From Amblyornis subalaris (taxonomy: Eukaryota > Chordata > Aves > Passeriformes > Ptilonorhynchidae): a stretch of 64,000 nucleotides of DNA. Of the stretch, positions 36,480 to 46,870 are shown one piece after another (position 1 is the first letter of the stretch; each line of letters opens with the position of its first letter). The stretch spans positions 3,066,198 through 3,130,197 of the forward strand of contig JACAXG010000068.1 in NCBI GenBank assembly GCA_018881555.1, written 5' to 3'. Under the pieces are notes generated by a model. It made no database searches. It was not told the DNA's origin and saw only the letters and a program-made list of their open reading frames with translations. The position numbers and the translations under genes were made by a program.

Positions 36480-37020
36480 GTTTCTGCTTGTTCCCTAATC
36501 TCCAGGCTTCCTCCCTCTGCATGTTAAGGAACACTTAGTTTGTTTAAGGCCTGAGGCAGGCATAATTACAAAATTTAGTCAGAATCCTGAACTGACCCCA
36601 AAGGTCTTCCTACTCAGACAGAAATCATTTGTCATAATGAGCCTACTCGTAACCTGCTGACCCTTGGAGCTCAATTAATTTCACGCAGGAGAAGTGCTCG
36701 CAGCCTCTAGACCCTGCTGCAGGAGGGATTTGCACAGTGGTGTCTCCCACTCACACAAGCCAGTGTGGACAAATGGGCTTAGAAATGTCTCCAGAGAGAA
36801 CAGGGAACTGTGACAGGCCATTGTTCTTAAAGCGGGGTGGTAAAATGAGGTATTTTTGTGCTTGGTTGCGGAGTAAATGTGTACTCCTTAGAATAATGAA
36901 TTAAATATGCAGAAAGGCATACAACAGCTTGTGGGTTAATTTTGCATCCCTTAAAACTCTTTAAAAGACACTCCTCTCTATCTAAGAGAGGAGTGATGCA
37001 TAAAAAAGGCCTGATTTGCC
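36480..37020. promoter_or_regulatory. Candidate conserved non-coding block with a hairpin
   Basis: Non-repetitive sequence with clustered homeodomain-type words (GGCATAATTAC at about 36559, CTCAATTAATTTC at about 36670, GGGTTAATTTTGCAT at about 36933-36947), and no frames. Near its end CACTCCTCTC (36969-36978) and GAGAGGAGTG (36986-36995) form a perfect ten-base-pair stem with a seven-base loop. Enhancer character is inference. Confidence 0.28.
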
Positions 37021-37811
37021 AGCCTGCAGCAGCAGCAGCCCTGTGTCAGTGAACACTGCCCTGCCAGCTCTGCCAGGTACAACTCTGGGACATGGGATGG
37101 AACAATATCAGTGATCTACAGTGGCAAAACACTGCAGCAAAGCGTCCATGCTGCTCCCCATAGGCTGAGATGGGGCTTTTCTGCGTCACATTGCACCCAG
37201 CCAGGCAAACTCAGGACACATTTTAGGGTCAGACCTTTAACAGCTGAAGATGAAGTGCCTGGACTTGAACTCTTGGTCTTTCTCAGGTCCTGGCATAACC
37301 TCTGGATTTTTGTATTGTTTTACCTAAATAACACACAAATTAAGCAAGAATAGAGCTTTAATATGAATATTTTTATTTATGTTTTCTGGTCNTTTTCATC
37401 TCAAATACTTCAAAGGNATGTNTGTGCAGCTCAGCAAATGAAATTAAAAACTGCATAAACTACCTAAAATTAGCTGTCTCATGAAAACTGGGTGTGGGGA
37501 TGACAGTGAACAGACAAAAAGGGGGTTGAGAGCACTGGGATCAGTGGATATACAGCCAGATCCGGTAGCCAGTTGGTTTTTGGTTATATGAGAGGGTTGC
37601 ACTGGACACACTCGTGTTGGAATAGATGTTCCTAGCCAGAATAATAAAAATCTGGCCTGTTCTACCTCTTGGCAGGGTCCAGCCAGCCTATTTAATTAAG
37701 ATGAAAAGCACAGTCAAGAAGATAATTCAAGAGACATCAGTCATCTTAGACAATAAGAGGCAGTGATTTTTTGCAGCAAATCATTGAACCTGCTTATGCA
37801 TTTGCGGGAAT
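37021..37811. other. Unique non-coding sequence
   Basis: A short GCA run lies at about 37026-37038. A single frame of 80 codons has no motif. Three N calls cluster near 37392-37422. Confidence 0.5.
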
Positions 37812-37866
37812 GCATGAGGCTGGACTGAATAATCCCAGAGCATCTTTCCAACAGCCATAACTATTT
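37812..37866 (+). mobile_element. Old CR1 3'-terminal fragment
   Basis: The order 'atgaggctggactgaataatcc', 'cagagcatctttccaac' and 'cataactatt' follows the last ~55 bases of avian CR1 (GAGGTTGGACTAGATGATCC, then a CTTCCAACC word, then the AAC.ATTCTATG tip). It is in the plus orientation, opposite to the other three CR1 copies, and lacks the repeated octamer at its end. It is probably an old copy reduced to its 3' tip. Confidence 0.6.
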
Positions 37867-38659
37867 GCACTTACACAGAACCTTTTGGCCATGGATCCCA
37901 ATGTCTATAAATCTGTAGGCTCATAGGTGAGAGCTCAGCAATGAATTTGAGAGCCCTGTGATAAATTTTGTTTATTATGCATTTTCCTTATACAATGCTC
38001 ATAATAGATTTTCACTAGAAGNGACTCCCGGGCTGTGTAAACTCTGTGTGAGCTCAGCTGCTCCATCTGAAGCAGCCAGAAATCTGTCTTAAGGAAATCN
38101 CCAGACGGCAAAAAATTGGCATTCCCTGTTTTTGCCATGCACCCTTTTGGCACAGGAGGCAGTCAGGAGGTGAAGCTCAGTGCAGAGTGATTCAGCCGTG
38201 GCCGTCAGTGGCTGCAATCACTTTCTTTAGGTAACCCACTCACAATTCTCTGTGTTATGCAAGAATGGGCTGTGGATGCTTCTGGGTCAGACCTTCTGAG
38301 AGCAGGAAGGCGGCAGTGAATTGCCTCTCCCTCCTGTTTTTNGCATTTTGCCCAAGGAATATGTTCACCATTTAGGACAGACTCCCCCAGATTTATACAC
38401 AACATATTAAATAGTGCAATGCACAACAGCTCCAGAACAGACCCCTCTCCCTGGCTCAATAATGCCTGTTGTTTAGATTGTTTAACTGCCAATACAATTT
38501 TCCCCTGCTTTTTGTCACAGTCTGACAACNCTCGGAACCCCCTCTTCCCCTAAACTGTTGTCTCAAGTGTTTTCCCTCCTGAGGATCACGGAAGATAAAA
38601 TAATGCGTGTTGAGTGTGTGGAAGTGTGTATATATACATGATACACGATTGCTGAGCAT
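37867..38659. other. Unique non-coding sequence
   Basis: Nothing recognised. Minus-strand frames of up to 107 codons have no motif. Confidence 0.5.
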
Positions 38660-39010
38660 TTATGACATTAATCTTCACTCACAAAGACAGAAGAGATAAC
38701 TCATAAGTTATCCCTCTGCTCAACCATGAATATAAATGTCAGACTCCTAATGGAGATGTTGTCTAATGAAATATCGTGAATTATTGAATCTCCTGAGCCA
38801 TGCACAAATTTCATTTCTTCTTCCCTTTTGGGTTCAGATTGGGTATTTTTGAGGTGATGCTATCAGCGCTGTGGAGAGCAGATGAAAAGATTCTCTGTGT
38901 AGCATTAAAGATCTAATCTCCATAGTGTGGGATGCCTGAGGGGATGCTGCCTGCCCACTCNCATGGCATCCATAATTAAATGCATTCCAAATTTACATTA
39001 AAAACTAATA
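38660..39010. promoter_or_regulatory. Candidate conserved non-coding element
   Basis: Frame-free, non-repetitive sequence with TAATGG/CTAATG words, ATAATTAAATGCATTCC (about 38972-38988), a GATCTAATCTCC word and an AP-1-unlike but ordered mixture of AT- and GC-rich segments. This resembles developmental enhancers in gene deserts. The call is inference. Confidence 0.27.
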
Positions 39011-39447
39011 TTTTGGAAACCTCTTCCTTTAAGGATCCAATTCAAAGGTGAAGCTGAGGAANGCCATAAGAAACAACAGCACATTCTATAAATAGCAGTG
39101 GTGTAATTAAATCAATGTAAAGCAGATCAAGTTACTTAGGTGCCAACACAACACACTTAAAATGGTTTAAGCNTTGTTTAAATAGGTTTAGCTTCATTTA
39201 GTAAATTAGTATAGACAAGCCAAAAATTCTTTGTAATTTGCCATTGCTTCTGGTCTCATCAGCTTGTGTGTCACACTGGCTTATATCATCTCCAGGACAC
39301 ACTTATCGATGTGCAGCTTGGATCCTCATTCTCCCTCTTTGCTTTGGCCGACACGAGGGGTGGGATTCACTTGTGGTACATTCGGCTACAGAGAGAAAGC
39401 TCGTCCAGAAGTGGTGCTGTGCCTAAAGGCAGCACCTTGGAAACCTT
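39011..39447. other. Unique non-coding sequence
   Basis: Overlapping plus-strand frames of 62-91 codons around 39238-39541 lack known motifs. Nothing else found. Confidence 0.5.
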
Positions 39448-39475
39448 GGTGGAAGTTCCTAGGAAAACTTCCACC
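39448..39475. repeat. 28-bp near-perfect inverted repeat
   Basis: GGTGGAAGTT (39448-39457) and AACTTCCACC (39466-39475) are exact complements around an eight-base spacer. The centre is itself the ten-base palindrome TTCCTAGGAA (39456-39465), so the whole is one long palindrome missing two bases in the left half. A further TTCCTAGGA copy follows at about 39478-39487. Confidence 0.8.
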
Positions 39476-40044
39476 TTTTTCCTAGGAGGTCCCAGCTCAG
39501 ACCAGCAGTTGTCACCAGCACCAGTTCAGTCTGCTCACTGACCTGGTCCTGGTTTATTCCCAGGCCCATTTCAGTCTAAATTGCACTTGTTCATGCTGCT
39601 GGGATCAGAGACTTCTGCCACTGTGACCCACTTGAACTGAAAGAAGTCCCAATGCCTTCCCACAGCCATCTCTGCTCACAGATCTGAGGTGGCAGAAACC
39701 TGGTCAGAAGCGGTGGGTGCTGGTACACAAAGTTTCTTTGCTCANTTTAGACTGTTCTTTTTATTTATCTGCTTGAGAAACACATCATTTAATTTTGCTG
39801 AATCCCACCATCTCCTGAAGGACTGAGCTCTTACTCTGAGTGGAGAATTGAGCCCAATCACAGTGCAGTAGGTGTAAAACCTGTGACAGATAATGCTGAA
39901 GTTTCAGTTTAGTCTTTGCAAGGTACAAATAACCAAGAGATGATGGTTCACAGGGCTGGGCAGCTCCCAGGGAGTGTTTAGGGACAGTAATCCCTCCAGC
40001 CCACCAACACATTATGCAATAGTTGTGCTGATACCATCACGCTT
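39476..40044. other. Unique non-coding sequence
   Basis: Nothing recognised. Confidence 0.5.
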
Positions 40045-40205
40045 TTCCTCACATTTGCCCTGTGATGTAGAGATCTGTTATTATCCCCACTTACAGCTGC
40101 AGCACAAAGGATGAGGGTAGAATAAATGACTTGCCAGAAGGCAGATGGGGAGTCTATGGCACAGAAGATTATAGGAGCCAGGTGACCTGTGTCTTGGTTT
40201 GGCTC
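40045..40205 (-). mobile_element. Ancient MIR-type SINE relic, inverted
   Basis: The complement of the MIR core is readable in order: 'cctcacatttgccctgtgatgtag' (broken as 'cctcacattt' and 'gccctgtgatgtag'), 'ttattatccccacttacag' at about 40078-40096, 'gaataaatgacttgcc' at about 40120-40135 (equivalent to GGTTAAGTGACTTGCCC), and 'aggagccaggtgacctgtgtc' (equivalent to the GAACCCAGGTCTGTCTGAC block). This is the best-preserved MIR in the window. The element reads on the minus strand. Assigned by eye from the well-known MIR consensus. Confidence 0.75.
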
Positions 40206-40499
40206 TATGCCCAGAAAATCTCCTTTTCTTCCTGTAGTTATTGTGCCTTCCTTCTGCAAAATGGAAACCTCTATTGAAATCTCTAGCCCTCTAAGGCTAC
40301 AAAAAATGATATCTAATTCCTGGGTCTAAAAAAAAAACAGAGGAGCCCTTGCCTACCCTGTAGGCCTAGGCATGCTGNATGGTTATGCTATATTTAAGAA
40401 ATGACCCAGCGTGAGTAATGCCTGCATTGTGATGTGGCACAATTTTGGCCAGAACATTCCCACTGGCCTCTTTTTTCCATTGACATGAGTCAGCTCAGC
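40206..40499. other. Unique non-coding sequence
   Basis: Nothing recognised apart from an A-run near 40329-40337. Confidence 0.5.
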
Positions 40500-41010
40500 G
40501 TTGTACTCCCGGAACACCGATGGTGTCAGTGGGTGCTGATCCCAATGATCTGGAGAAACCTGATGGATGAGGCGCACAGCATTCGTGTAGGGGATCGCCC
40601 GCGTGGCACTGCCACTCCCTGCTGCTGGAATGTTCCGTGGCAGAGCACCGCAACGCCCGGCGTGAGCTCCATCGCATCCTGANCGTCATCCGCCGGCACA
40701 GGGGCTGCACCAGGCTGTTAAATTCCTTAAGTATTTATTGGAGCCAGCGGTGCCTGAGGCTCCATCCCCCCCTTCCACAGAGCTAGCTGAAAATTACTGC
40801 CAGCCTTTGCCGCTGACCCTTGCGGGAAGCACTGAACCGATGCCCCCCGACGGACGCGGAGCAGTGGCTCGGCCCCGCCGGTGACCCCCGCTGAGCTCGG
40901 TCTGGTGCTGGAGGCAAGGATTGATTGCAGGTAGCAGGTGAGCCCCTCTCACTNGGCTGCCTCTGGGACGTGGCCGAGCGCTCCGTGCTCCAGGCAAGAC
41001 ACNCCGTGCG
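40500..41010. promoter_or_regulatory. CpG-dense patch, possible CpG island or hidden exon
   Basis: CpG is strongly enriched: about fourteen within roughly 140 bases at 40565-40700, and about twelve within roughly 90 bases at 40808-40900, against a CpG-poor background. A plus-strand stretch without a stop and without an ATG runs from about 40571 to 40789. Its middle reads LLECSVAEHRNARRELHRIL, followed by an N call at 40683 and VIRRHRGC, a charged helical-looking composition unlike most frames here. No strong acceptor and donor pair frames it. The patch could be a promoter of an unannotated transcript, a missed exon, or a methylation-free enhancer. I do not recognise the peptide. Confidence 0.35.
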
Positions 41011-41279
41011 TGGGGATGGGAGCCCCAGATACTTTTATTAGGGCTGCCTGGCCACTCATTATCTTTTTAGGCTCATAATTGCTGGGTGTGCTGGTGCTTT
41101 TCCTTGAGCACAGCTACCGGGGAGCAGCAGAAGCGTTTCATGCTTCCCTGGGCAAAAATGGAAATGAGTAGGAACTCTCCCATCTCTCGCCTTTCCATCT
41201 CTCTCCTCCCCGAACGGCTCTGCTGTGGCTCCATTGATCCGCGGTGGAGATGCTCCCCATTAACACCCCCATCCAGAAG
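41011..41279. other. Unique sequence beside the CpG patch
   Basis: A few further CpGs near 41208-41247. A 71-codon plus-strand frame has no motif. Confidence 0.45.
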
Positions 41280-41640
41280 GAGGGAATTTGATTTGAGGTA
41301 ATTGTTGTCCGATGCAGTCGATCAGGCCTCTATCCAGGCTTTATGGGAGCAATATTACAGAGGGAGTGATTCTGCTGTTGCAATGGATTGCATNAATATA
41401 GGCTGGAACTGATGCGTTGGGATCAGGAAAGTGACANTTACTGCAGTAGAGGGAGTACGTATTTGGCCCCAAATTTAGCTGGGAGTTGAGAGACATAATT
41501 CTATCTTCATCTGGAATCATTTATCCCAGCTTTGGGTCTTGCCAAGACAAATAAGTGCTTCTTCATGCTCACATGTTAATGCTGTTGTGATGAGAAAAGG
41601 GTTCATTTATTTTTTAATCATTGTTCAAATTAAGCTGCTA
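41280..41640. promoter_or_regulatory. Candidate conserved non-coding element
   Basis: Sequence directly following the CpG patch has GAGGTAATTGTTG, CAATGGATTGCAT, CATAATTC and CAAATTTAGC words, no frames and no repeats. Its closeness to the CpG cluster makes a promoter-enhancer pair conceivable. Inference only. Confidence 0.28.
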
Positions 41641-41764
41641 AAATCAGGGAGAAGCCCAAATTCTAGGGACCTAGGGTTACATGATGCAGTTCTTTACCTG
41701 CTCCCTATAGCCTAATATGAATGGGGTACATTTCTACCTAATTTATATTAAAATTAGATGGTAG

Positions 41765-41790
41765 ACAAAGAAAAAGAAAGAAAGAAAATG
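41765..41790 (+). repeat. Short (AAAG)n microsatellite
   Basis: A run of AAAG/AAAAAG units with one interruption; common and unremarkable. Confidence 0.8.
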
Positions 41791-44700
41791 CCTGGTCTAA
41801 ATCTGGTCGGGGTTCTGAATCCCAAATCAAAGGAGCAAGGCATCCTCCGTGATAAATGTTTTATGAAGAGCACACACAGCATGGTAATGCCCACAGAAAT
41901 CTGACAGTTTTCTCTGCTTTCCCTCTCTCTGCTCTACTTTCCCTTCCGTGCCTCGGGTCACACAATTGAGCCTTGTTGCTCCTGTCCTTGCCTGTGGTCC
42001 CTGATTCATCACTTTTCAGACATCACTTCGCTGTGTCTGGAAGAAGCAAGCAGGNAAGACAGAACTTTCCCTGAATTTCCTCGTCTCTGTTTGCACTTCT
42101 GCTTCCAATTTACTTACCAATCTTTCTCACTTCTTTCGCTCCATCTCTTCCATGGTGTTTCTTTTCTCACTCCTGTTTCAATATTTGGTGTTACTTGGGT
42201 GGAAAATGATGTCACAGAGCACTGGAGAGGAGTCCAGGTTCTGCTGGCCTTGGCTTCCCTGGGCTACCTCTGTATGTGTCTGCAAACCTGTGTTTTTGTG
42301 ATGGTCCATATGCTTCTCCCTGAAGCTGGAATTTGGGGTTTAAGGTGCCTTGTAATATCCTCAGGAGTCCAATGGTAGGGATGAAGAATCTCCCCAGCCC
42401 TTGGGCCCTGTGATGCATTGTCTTTCCTGTTAGAAATGAGCTTCTGTTTTCCTGTTGGAGTAGGCCTAGCCATAGTCATTATTTTAACTGTAATTCAGCT
42501 TTAGAGGAACCCTTTNATCATAACTAATTTAAAAATTTCTTTTCCCCTCAGCCACTTGCCACACATTGTAGCAGAGCAGAGAGAGGAGTCTCCATTCCAG
42601 TTCTGGCCTTTCCTGAGCTCTGCTTTAACCCCTTTTTCCTTTTCTGCATCAGAAAAGGACACAGATGGCATGGCCTAAGTTGCATATAAACCCCCTTGGA
42701 CCTACTTCTGCCAACAGACCAGGAAAGGAATCTCCAGCTGCTGACACACCTTCAGCACAGCAGGGTCCTGTGTCACAGCCTGAGCCCAGCTCCCTCCCTA
42801 GATGGGATGGGATTGTCACCCAGCCCAGCTGGATCCATGCTGGGACAGCAGCAGCCAGTGCAGCCTTCTGGACATCCTTCTGTAAAGAGATAAAAATTGA
42901 AATTCAGTATATTTACTGCAAATGACAAACAAGAGTATAAAGCTGAATAGAGAAATTGCCTGNGAAAAAAAAAAAGTATCCCCTCAGGAATCAGATCATA
43001 TTTGAGACTGTAACTGGATCAGACAAGCCACAGCCAGTGAAACTACAGAAATTTACTGTGCATGGAAGAGCTGCAAAACACGGACCTGTGGTGGCTCTAC
43101 CCAGCCTCTCCTGCGTGCTTCTCCTTGGCCTCAGAAATGTGCCTTGTACTTTCCTTGGATTTGGCATTGGAGCAGTTTTAAGGAGAAGGCAATGTGAGTT
43201 TGCTTGTTCTGAGCAGTGCTGTGCTGGAAATGGCGTGTTCTTCTAGAGGGTATTTTCAACGTGTGGGCAAGGTCTGGGCAGCCTCACCAAACGATTTATT
43301 GACAGGGCAACATCTCCACAGCCCCTGCTGCAGAGCTGAGCATTCTCAGGGTATTGAATATTTCATATGCACTTGATGAACTAGGTTTTGCATGAATTGT
43401 ACCCGAAGGATCAGCCCAAACCACTCTGTGTTAGGTTCTCAGCTCTGCCTTGAGATCTGCTCTGAGACATTTCATCTCTCAGCTTCTCAGCTCTGTTTTT
43501 CCCAAGGCAAGGCATCGATTTTTCCTTTCCTCTGTACTTTGTCTTACCTGCTCAGATTGGTCTGGACTTTTACAGTGTTTCATATGAGTATCAGCAAAGT
43601 GTTGTCCCATGTTCAGTTTAAACCTCAAAAAGAAAGAAAGCACAACAAAATCCCAATAAAAACCTGCGGTAATTTTTGCCATCTTAGGCAGCGATTTTTT
43701 TTTTGCTTTTTGCTTTTGTTACTCACTATTCTTCATATGAAATCAGTGCCTTAGCTAACAGGGAAGCTACACAGAATTTCACCTTTAGTTTTGCTGTAAC
43801 TAATGAAAACCATGCTATTTATATGAACAGTGCTCTTCAGTGATCTGGTCATGGGATTACAGTGTGAGCTCATGGGGCCAAGGGCTGAAGAAGCCTGTGA
43901 GCTGGGCTATGGGGATGGAGGAATCTGAAAAGTAGAAAAGTGGAAATAAAGCAGTGATGCTGAGACAGGGGAAGAAAAATTTTTGTTCATTCTTTGCACC
44001 AAGACTTATGCCAACCCTGAGTATTTATTTGCCAGTCAGGTGGGGTTAGCAGTGTGCAAGCAAAACAATGAGGAGCTCCTTGCAAACGTGATGAACAACA
44101 AACCCTAAAATAGGGGTGAGCCAGGAGGTTATACTCGTGGAGGATTCCCTGGAAAAAATGGTTTTTAGAGTCATATCAGTGAGAGGGAAAAGTGAACATT
44201 ATGGAAGGTGAATGTGTGAGATGTCAGGTATTCAGGAGGTGGGAATGGAGGACATACAATCACTCAGGGACTGCAGATATGAGGAGCAAAACTTTGACAG
44301 AAAACACCAGAAGGAAAGAGATGAAAAGAATCACAAAGGATCTGGGCACAGTTTAAAAAAAAACAGTGTTAAAATGTTTGAGGCCATTTTGACCTAAATG
44401 GAAAAAGATAAGCGAGAAGTCTGAAGACAAACATGAGCCATCCAAATTCTTCTCCCTGCTTTTGGGCTTGTACAGTAGGCTGGCTACAGATGGGTTCCTA
44501 CAGCGTGTGGGTAATGGTTTTATCTGGAATTTATGAGATTTTCGACTTACTGTCAGGGCACAACTTCCCTGTGCTTTTTATATTTATTTATTTTTTATTT
44601 TTTACTTTTTCCCAGAGCTGAATGGGTGCATGAAGGGCACATAAAGGTTTATTGAGTAAAAGCCCTAAATGCTTGCAAACTTTTACTATTCTTCCAGGGC

Positions 44701-45539
44701 CTATAAATATTTTTCTCAATCCTTCTCTTCAAGGCAATAAAAAATTAGTTTAGAGGTTAGCTGTGGGACACTTGACATGAGTCTGGCTCTAATCTCATTT
44801 TGAGGTTAAGGAAAGTAGAACTGAAACAGTGCAGAGTGCCAAAGCATTGAAATAGATAATGGCATGCTCCTGTCTGTAGCCCATACCTATCTGTGGCATC
44901 ACAAGGTGCAGGGATGGTGAACTGACCAAGTACCTGTGCATTAGAGAGGTGCTGCTTCCCTCATGGGCGTTGCTGAGGTTTGCATTTGCAGTGGAGTGGT
45001 TTTCCTTTCAAAGGGCATGGTTTGTACCCCAAAATATGGCCGCACTCTGAACAAACGTCATAGCTGCACGTCTCAACAGTGCATGTTGTTGGGTGTCTGG
45101 GACACAGCTGGGGAGTCAGAGGTTCAGACACAACAGTTTTGGAGGCAAGAGGTTTTTTCTGAGTTCAAAATTACACAGAAAACTTGAGTTTTAATTAAAA
45201 ATAAACAAAATTTTTAAAAAATCCCCCAAACACACAGAAAAAAATAAATTTCCAGACTCATTTCACTGGCAAAACATATCTGTCTACTCCAAAAACTGAG
45301 ACCTCAAGGGGGTACCTCTACCTCAGAACTATCTTAGCCACATTGCTCACAGTAACCTCACCCCCTGATTTCCACCTCTGGCCTCTGGATATCTCTGCAG
45401 TTTGCCATGAGCCTTCAGTTCGGGGTTTGCTTAGCTGTGCATCCCTGGGACAGACGTGAGAGATATGAGGAAAGCGAGTAAGAAGAGCCAGTGTGTGTCC
45501 CAGAGGTTCAGATCCATGGCACGAGGCCCTTCCCTTCCG
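41791..45539. other. Unique non-coding sequence, nothing recognised
   Basis: Frames of up to 120 codons (43392-43754, plus strand) have no known motif. T-rich simple sequence lies at about 43697-43706 and 44579-44610, and A-rich sequence at 42964-42976. No interspersed repeat recognised. Confidence 0.5.
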
Positions 45540-45690
45540 TGTGAGGNGTTATGTGACGGATCCCGATGTGGCACCTCGTAACCGCTCCGCATGGAGCTGT
45601 GCTAATTCCCTGTCAGCAGCCAGCAAAGGAATTAATGCAAGCTGACTTACGGCTGTGTAAAAGATGTTCCTGGTGCAACCACACACGTCT
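45540..45690. promoter_or_regulatory. Candidate regulatory block with several CpGs
   Basis: A mixed GC/AT segment with several CpGs (45530-45600), followed by GTGCTAATTCC and GGAATTAATGCAAGCTGACTT. No open frame or repeat is present. It resembles a conserved non-coding element just outside a CR1 insertion; inference only. Confidence 0.22.
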
Positions 45691-45756
45691 TTGTCTTCCG
45701 TAGTTTCCCCCTCCCTTCTGGGTCTCTCCCTTCTTGGTTTGCGGCTCTAACCCGGA

Positions 45757-45955
45757 ATAATCATGGAATCATAGAACAGCTTGGGCTGGAAGAGACCTTA
45801 AGGATCAACTCTGCCGTGGGCAGGGACACTTTCCACTAAACCAGATTGCTCAAAGCCCCATCCAACCTGGCCTTGGACACTTCCAGGGATGGAGCAGCCA
45901 CGATTTTTCTGGGCAACCTGTTCCAATGCCTCACCACCCTCACAGGAATTGTCTC
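45757..45955 (-). mobile_element. CR1 LINE, 5'-truncated 3' end
   Basis: The complement of the avian CR1 3' end starts with the inverted tip AATCATGGAATCATAGAAC and continues with the 'cttgggctggaagagacc', 'tgggcagggacactttcc', 'ccatccaacctggccttgg', 'cttccagggatgga' and 'gggcaacctgttcc' words in consensus order. About ten bases are missing after 'aaggatcaact' where the consensus has a TCATCTAGTTCCAACCCC block. The element stops abruptly after 'caccctcacagg', the usual 5' truncation of CR1. No target-site duplication is seen, as is typical of CR1. Confidence 0.93.
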
Positions 45956-46569
45956 TCCTGGCTGGCGGGTGATCAGCAACAGCAGAGCTCTGGCAGGTGT
46001 CACAGTGTCTGCCGCCACCCACGGGGCCGGGAGGTTTCACTCAGGTGGCTCCAAGAGCTCTGGCTGCTCTCAGGATGGGGATCCACCGGCTGGAGNGAGC
46101 TCAGCTGTCCCTGGAGTGTAAGTCAGCGATCCAACGCCCACGCAGGAAGCCGAGCTCCTCTGCAGAGCAGCCCTGTGAAAATCAGCAGTTTTGGTTTGAG
46201 AGGGGACCTATGAAAATATTTTTGGTGTCAGTTTTCCTGGACGATCCCAGCTTGTGAAAATCGACGGCAAGCATTAACTTTCCTGTTCCGGAGCAGTTGC
46301 TGCTTCAAAAAAAAAATACCCTGAAACCAGGAGAATGTCATGGGAATGCTCCTGGGGCCCCGCAGCCTGGAGGTGGTAGGAGGCTTGCAATAACACATTC
46401 ATTCATTTAAAAGGTTGTTTTGGAGGTAAACCCACTTCCTATGTAGATGCCTACACTGAGGCAAAGAGAGTANAAGAGTGTCTACTTCACAGGGTTTTTT
46501 TTATATAAGAAAGCCCATTTTTAGTGAGAAAAACTTCAGCTATCGATGAGTACCAGGCATTCCTTGGGA
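45956..46569. other. Unique non-coding sequence
   Basis: Frames through the CR1 junction (for example 45846-46121) are artefacts of the repeat. Nothing else recognised. Confidence 0.5.
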
Positions 46570-46870
46570 AAAGCTGATGTAAACACACATGGCTGTTAAA
46601 GATTTAATGAGATCCCACCAGTATGTGTTGTGCATTTATCTAATGAGATCACATAGGTTCTCCTCTCAGCACCTCCTCCTCTATGAAATCAGGCACCTTC
46701 TCTGCTCCAGCTAGGCCCCCAGATTAATATTGCCTTGACATAATTGTTCATTCAACACGACNGCTAATTTGTCAGTGGAGCTATCCCAGGGTCTTGCTCC
46801 AAGAGATATGAAAACAATAACCTTGTGACCAAGAGACAGGCCTAATGTTTTCACTGCTAAACTGTTGAAA
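46570..46870. promoter_or_regulatory. Candidate conserved non-coding element
   Basis: Two related words, AATGAGATCCCA and AATGAGATCACA (about 46606 and 46641), plus GATTAATATTGCC, CATAATTGTTCATT and GCTAATTTGTC lie within 200 bases with no frames and no repeats. The enhancer-like composition is inference. Confidence 0.27.
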
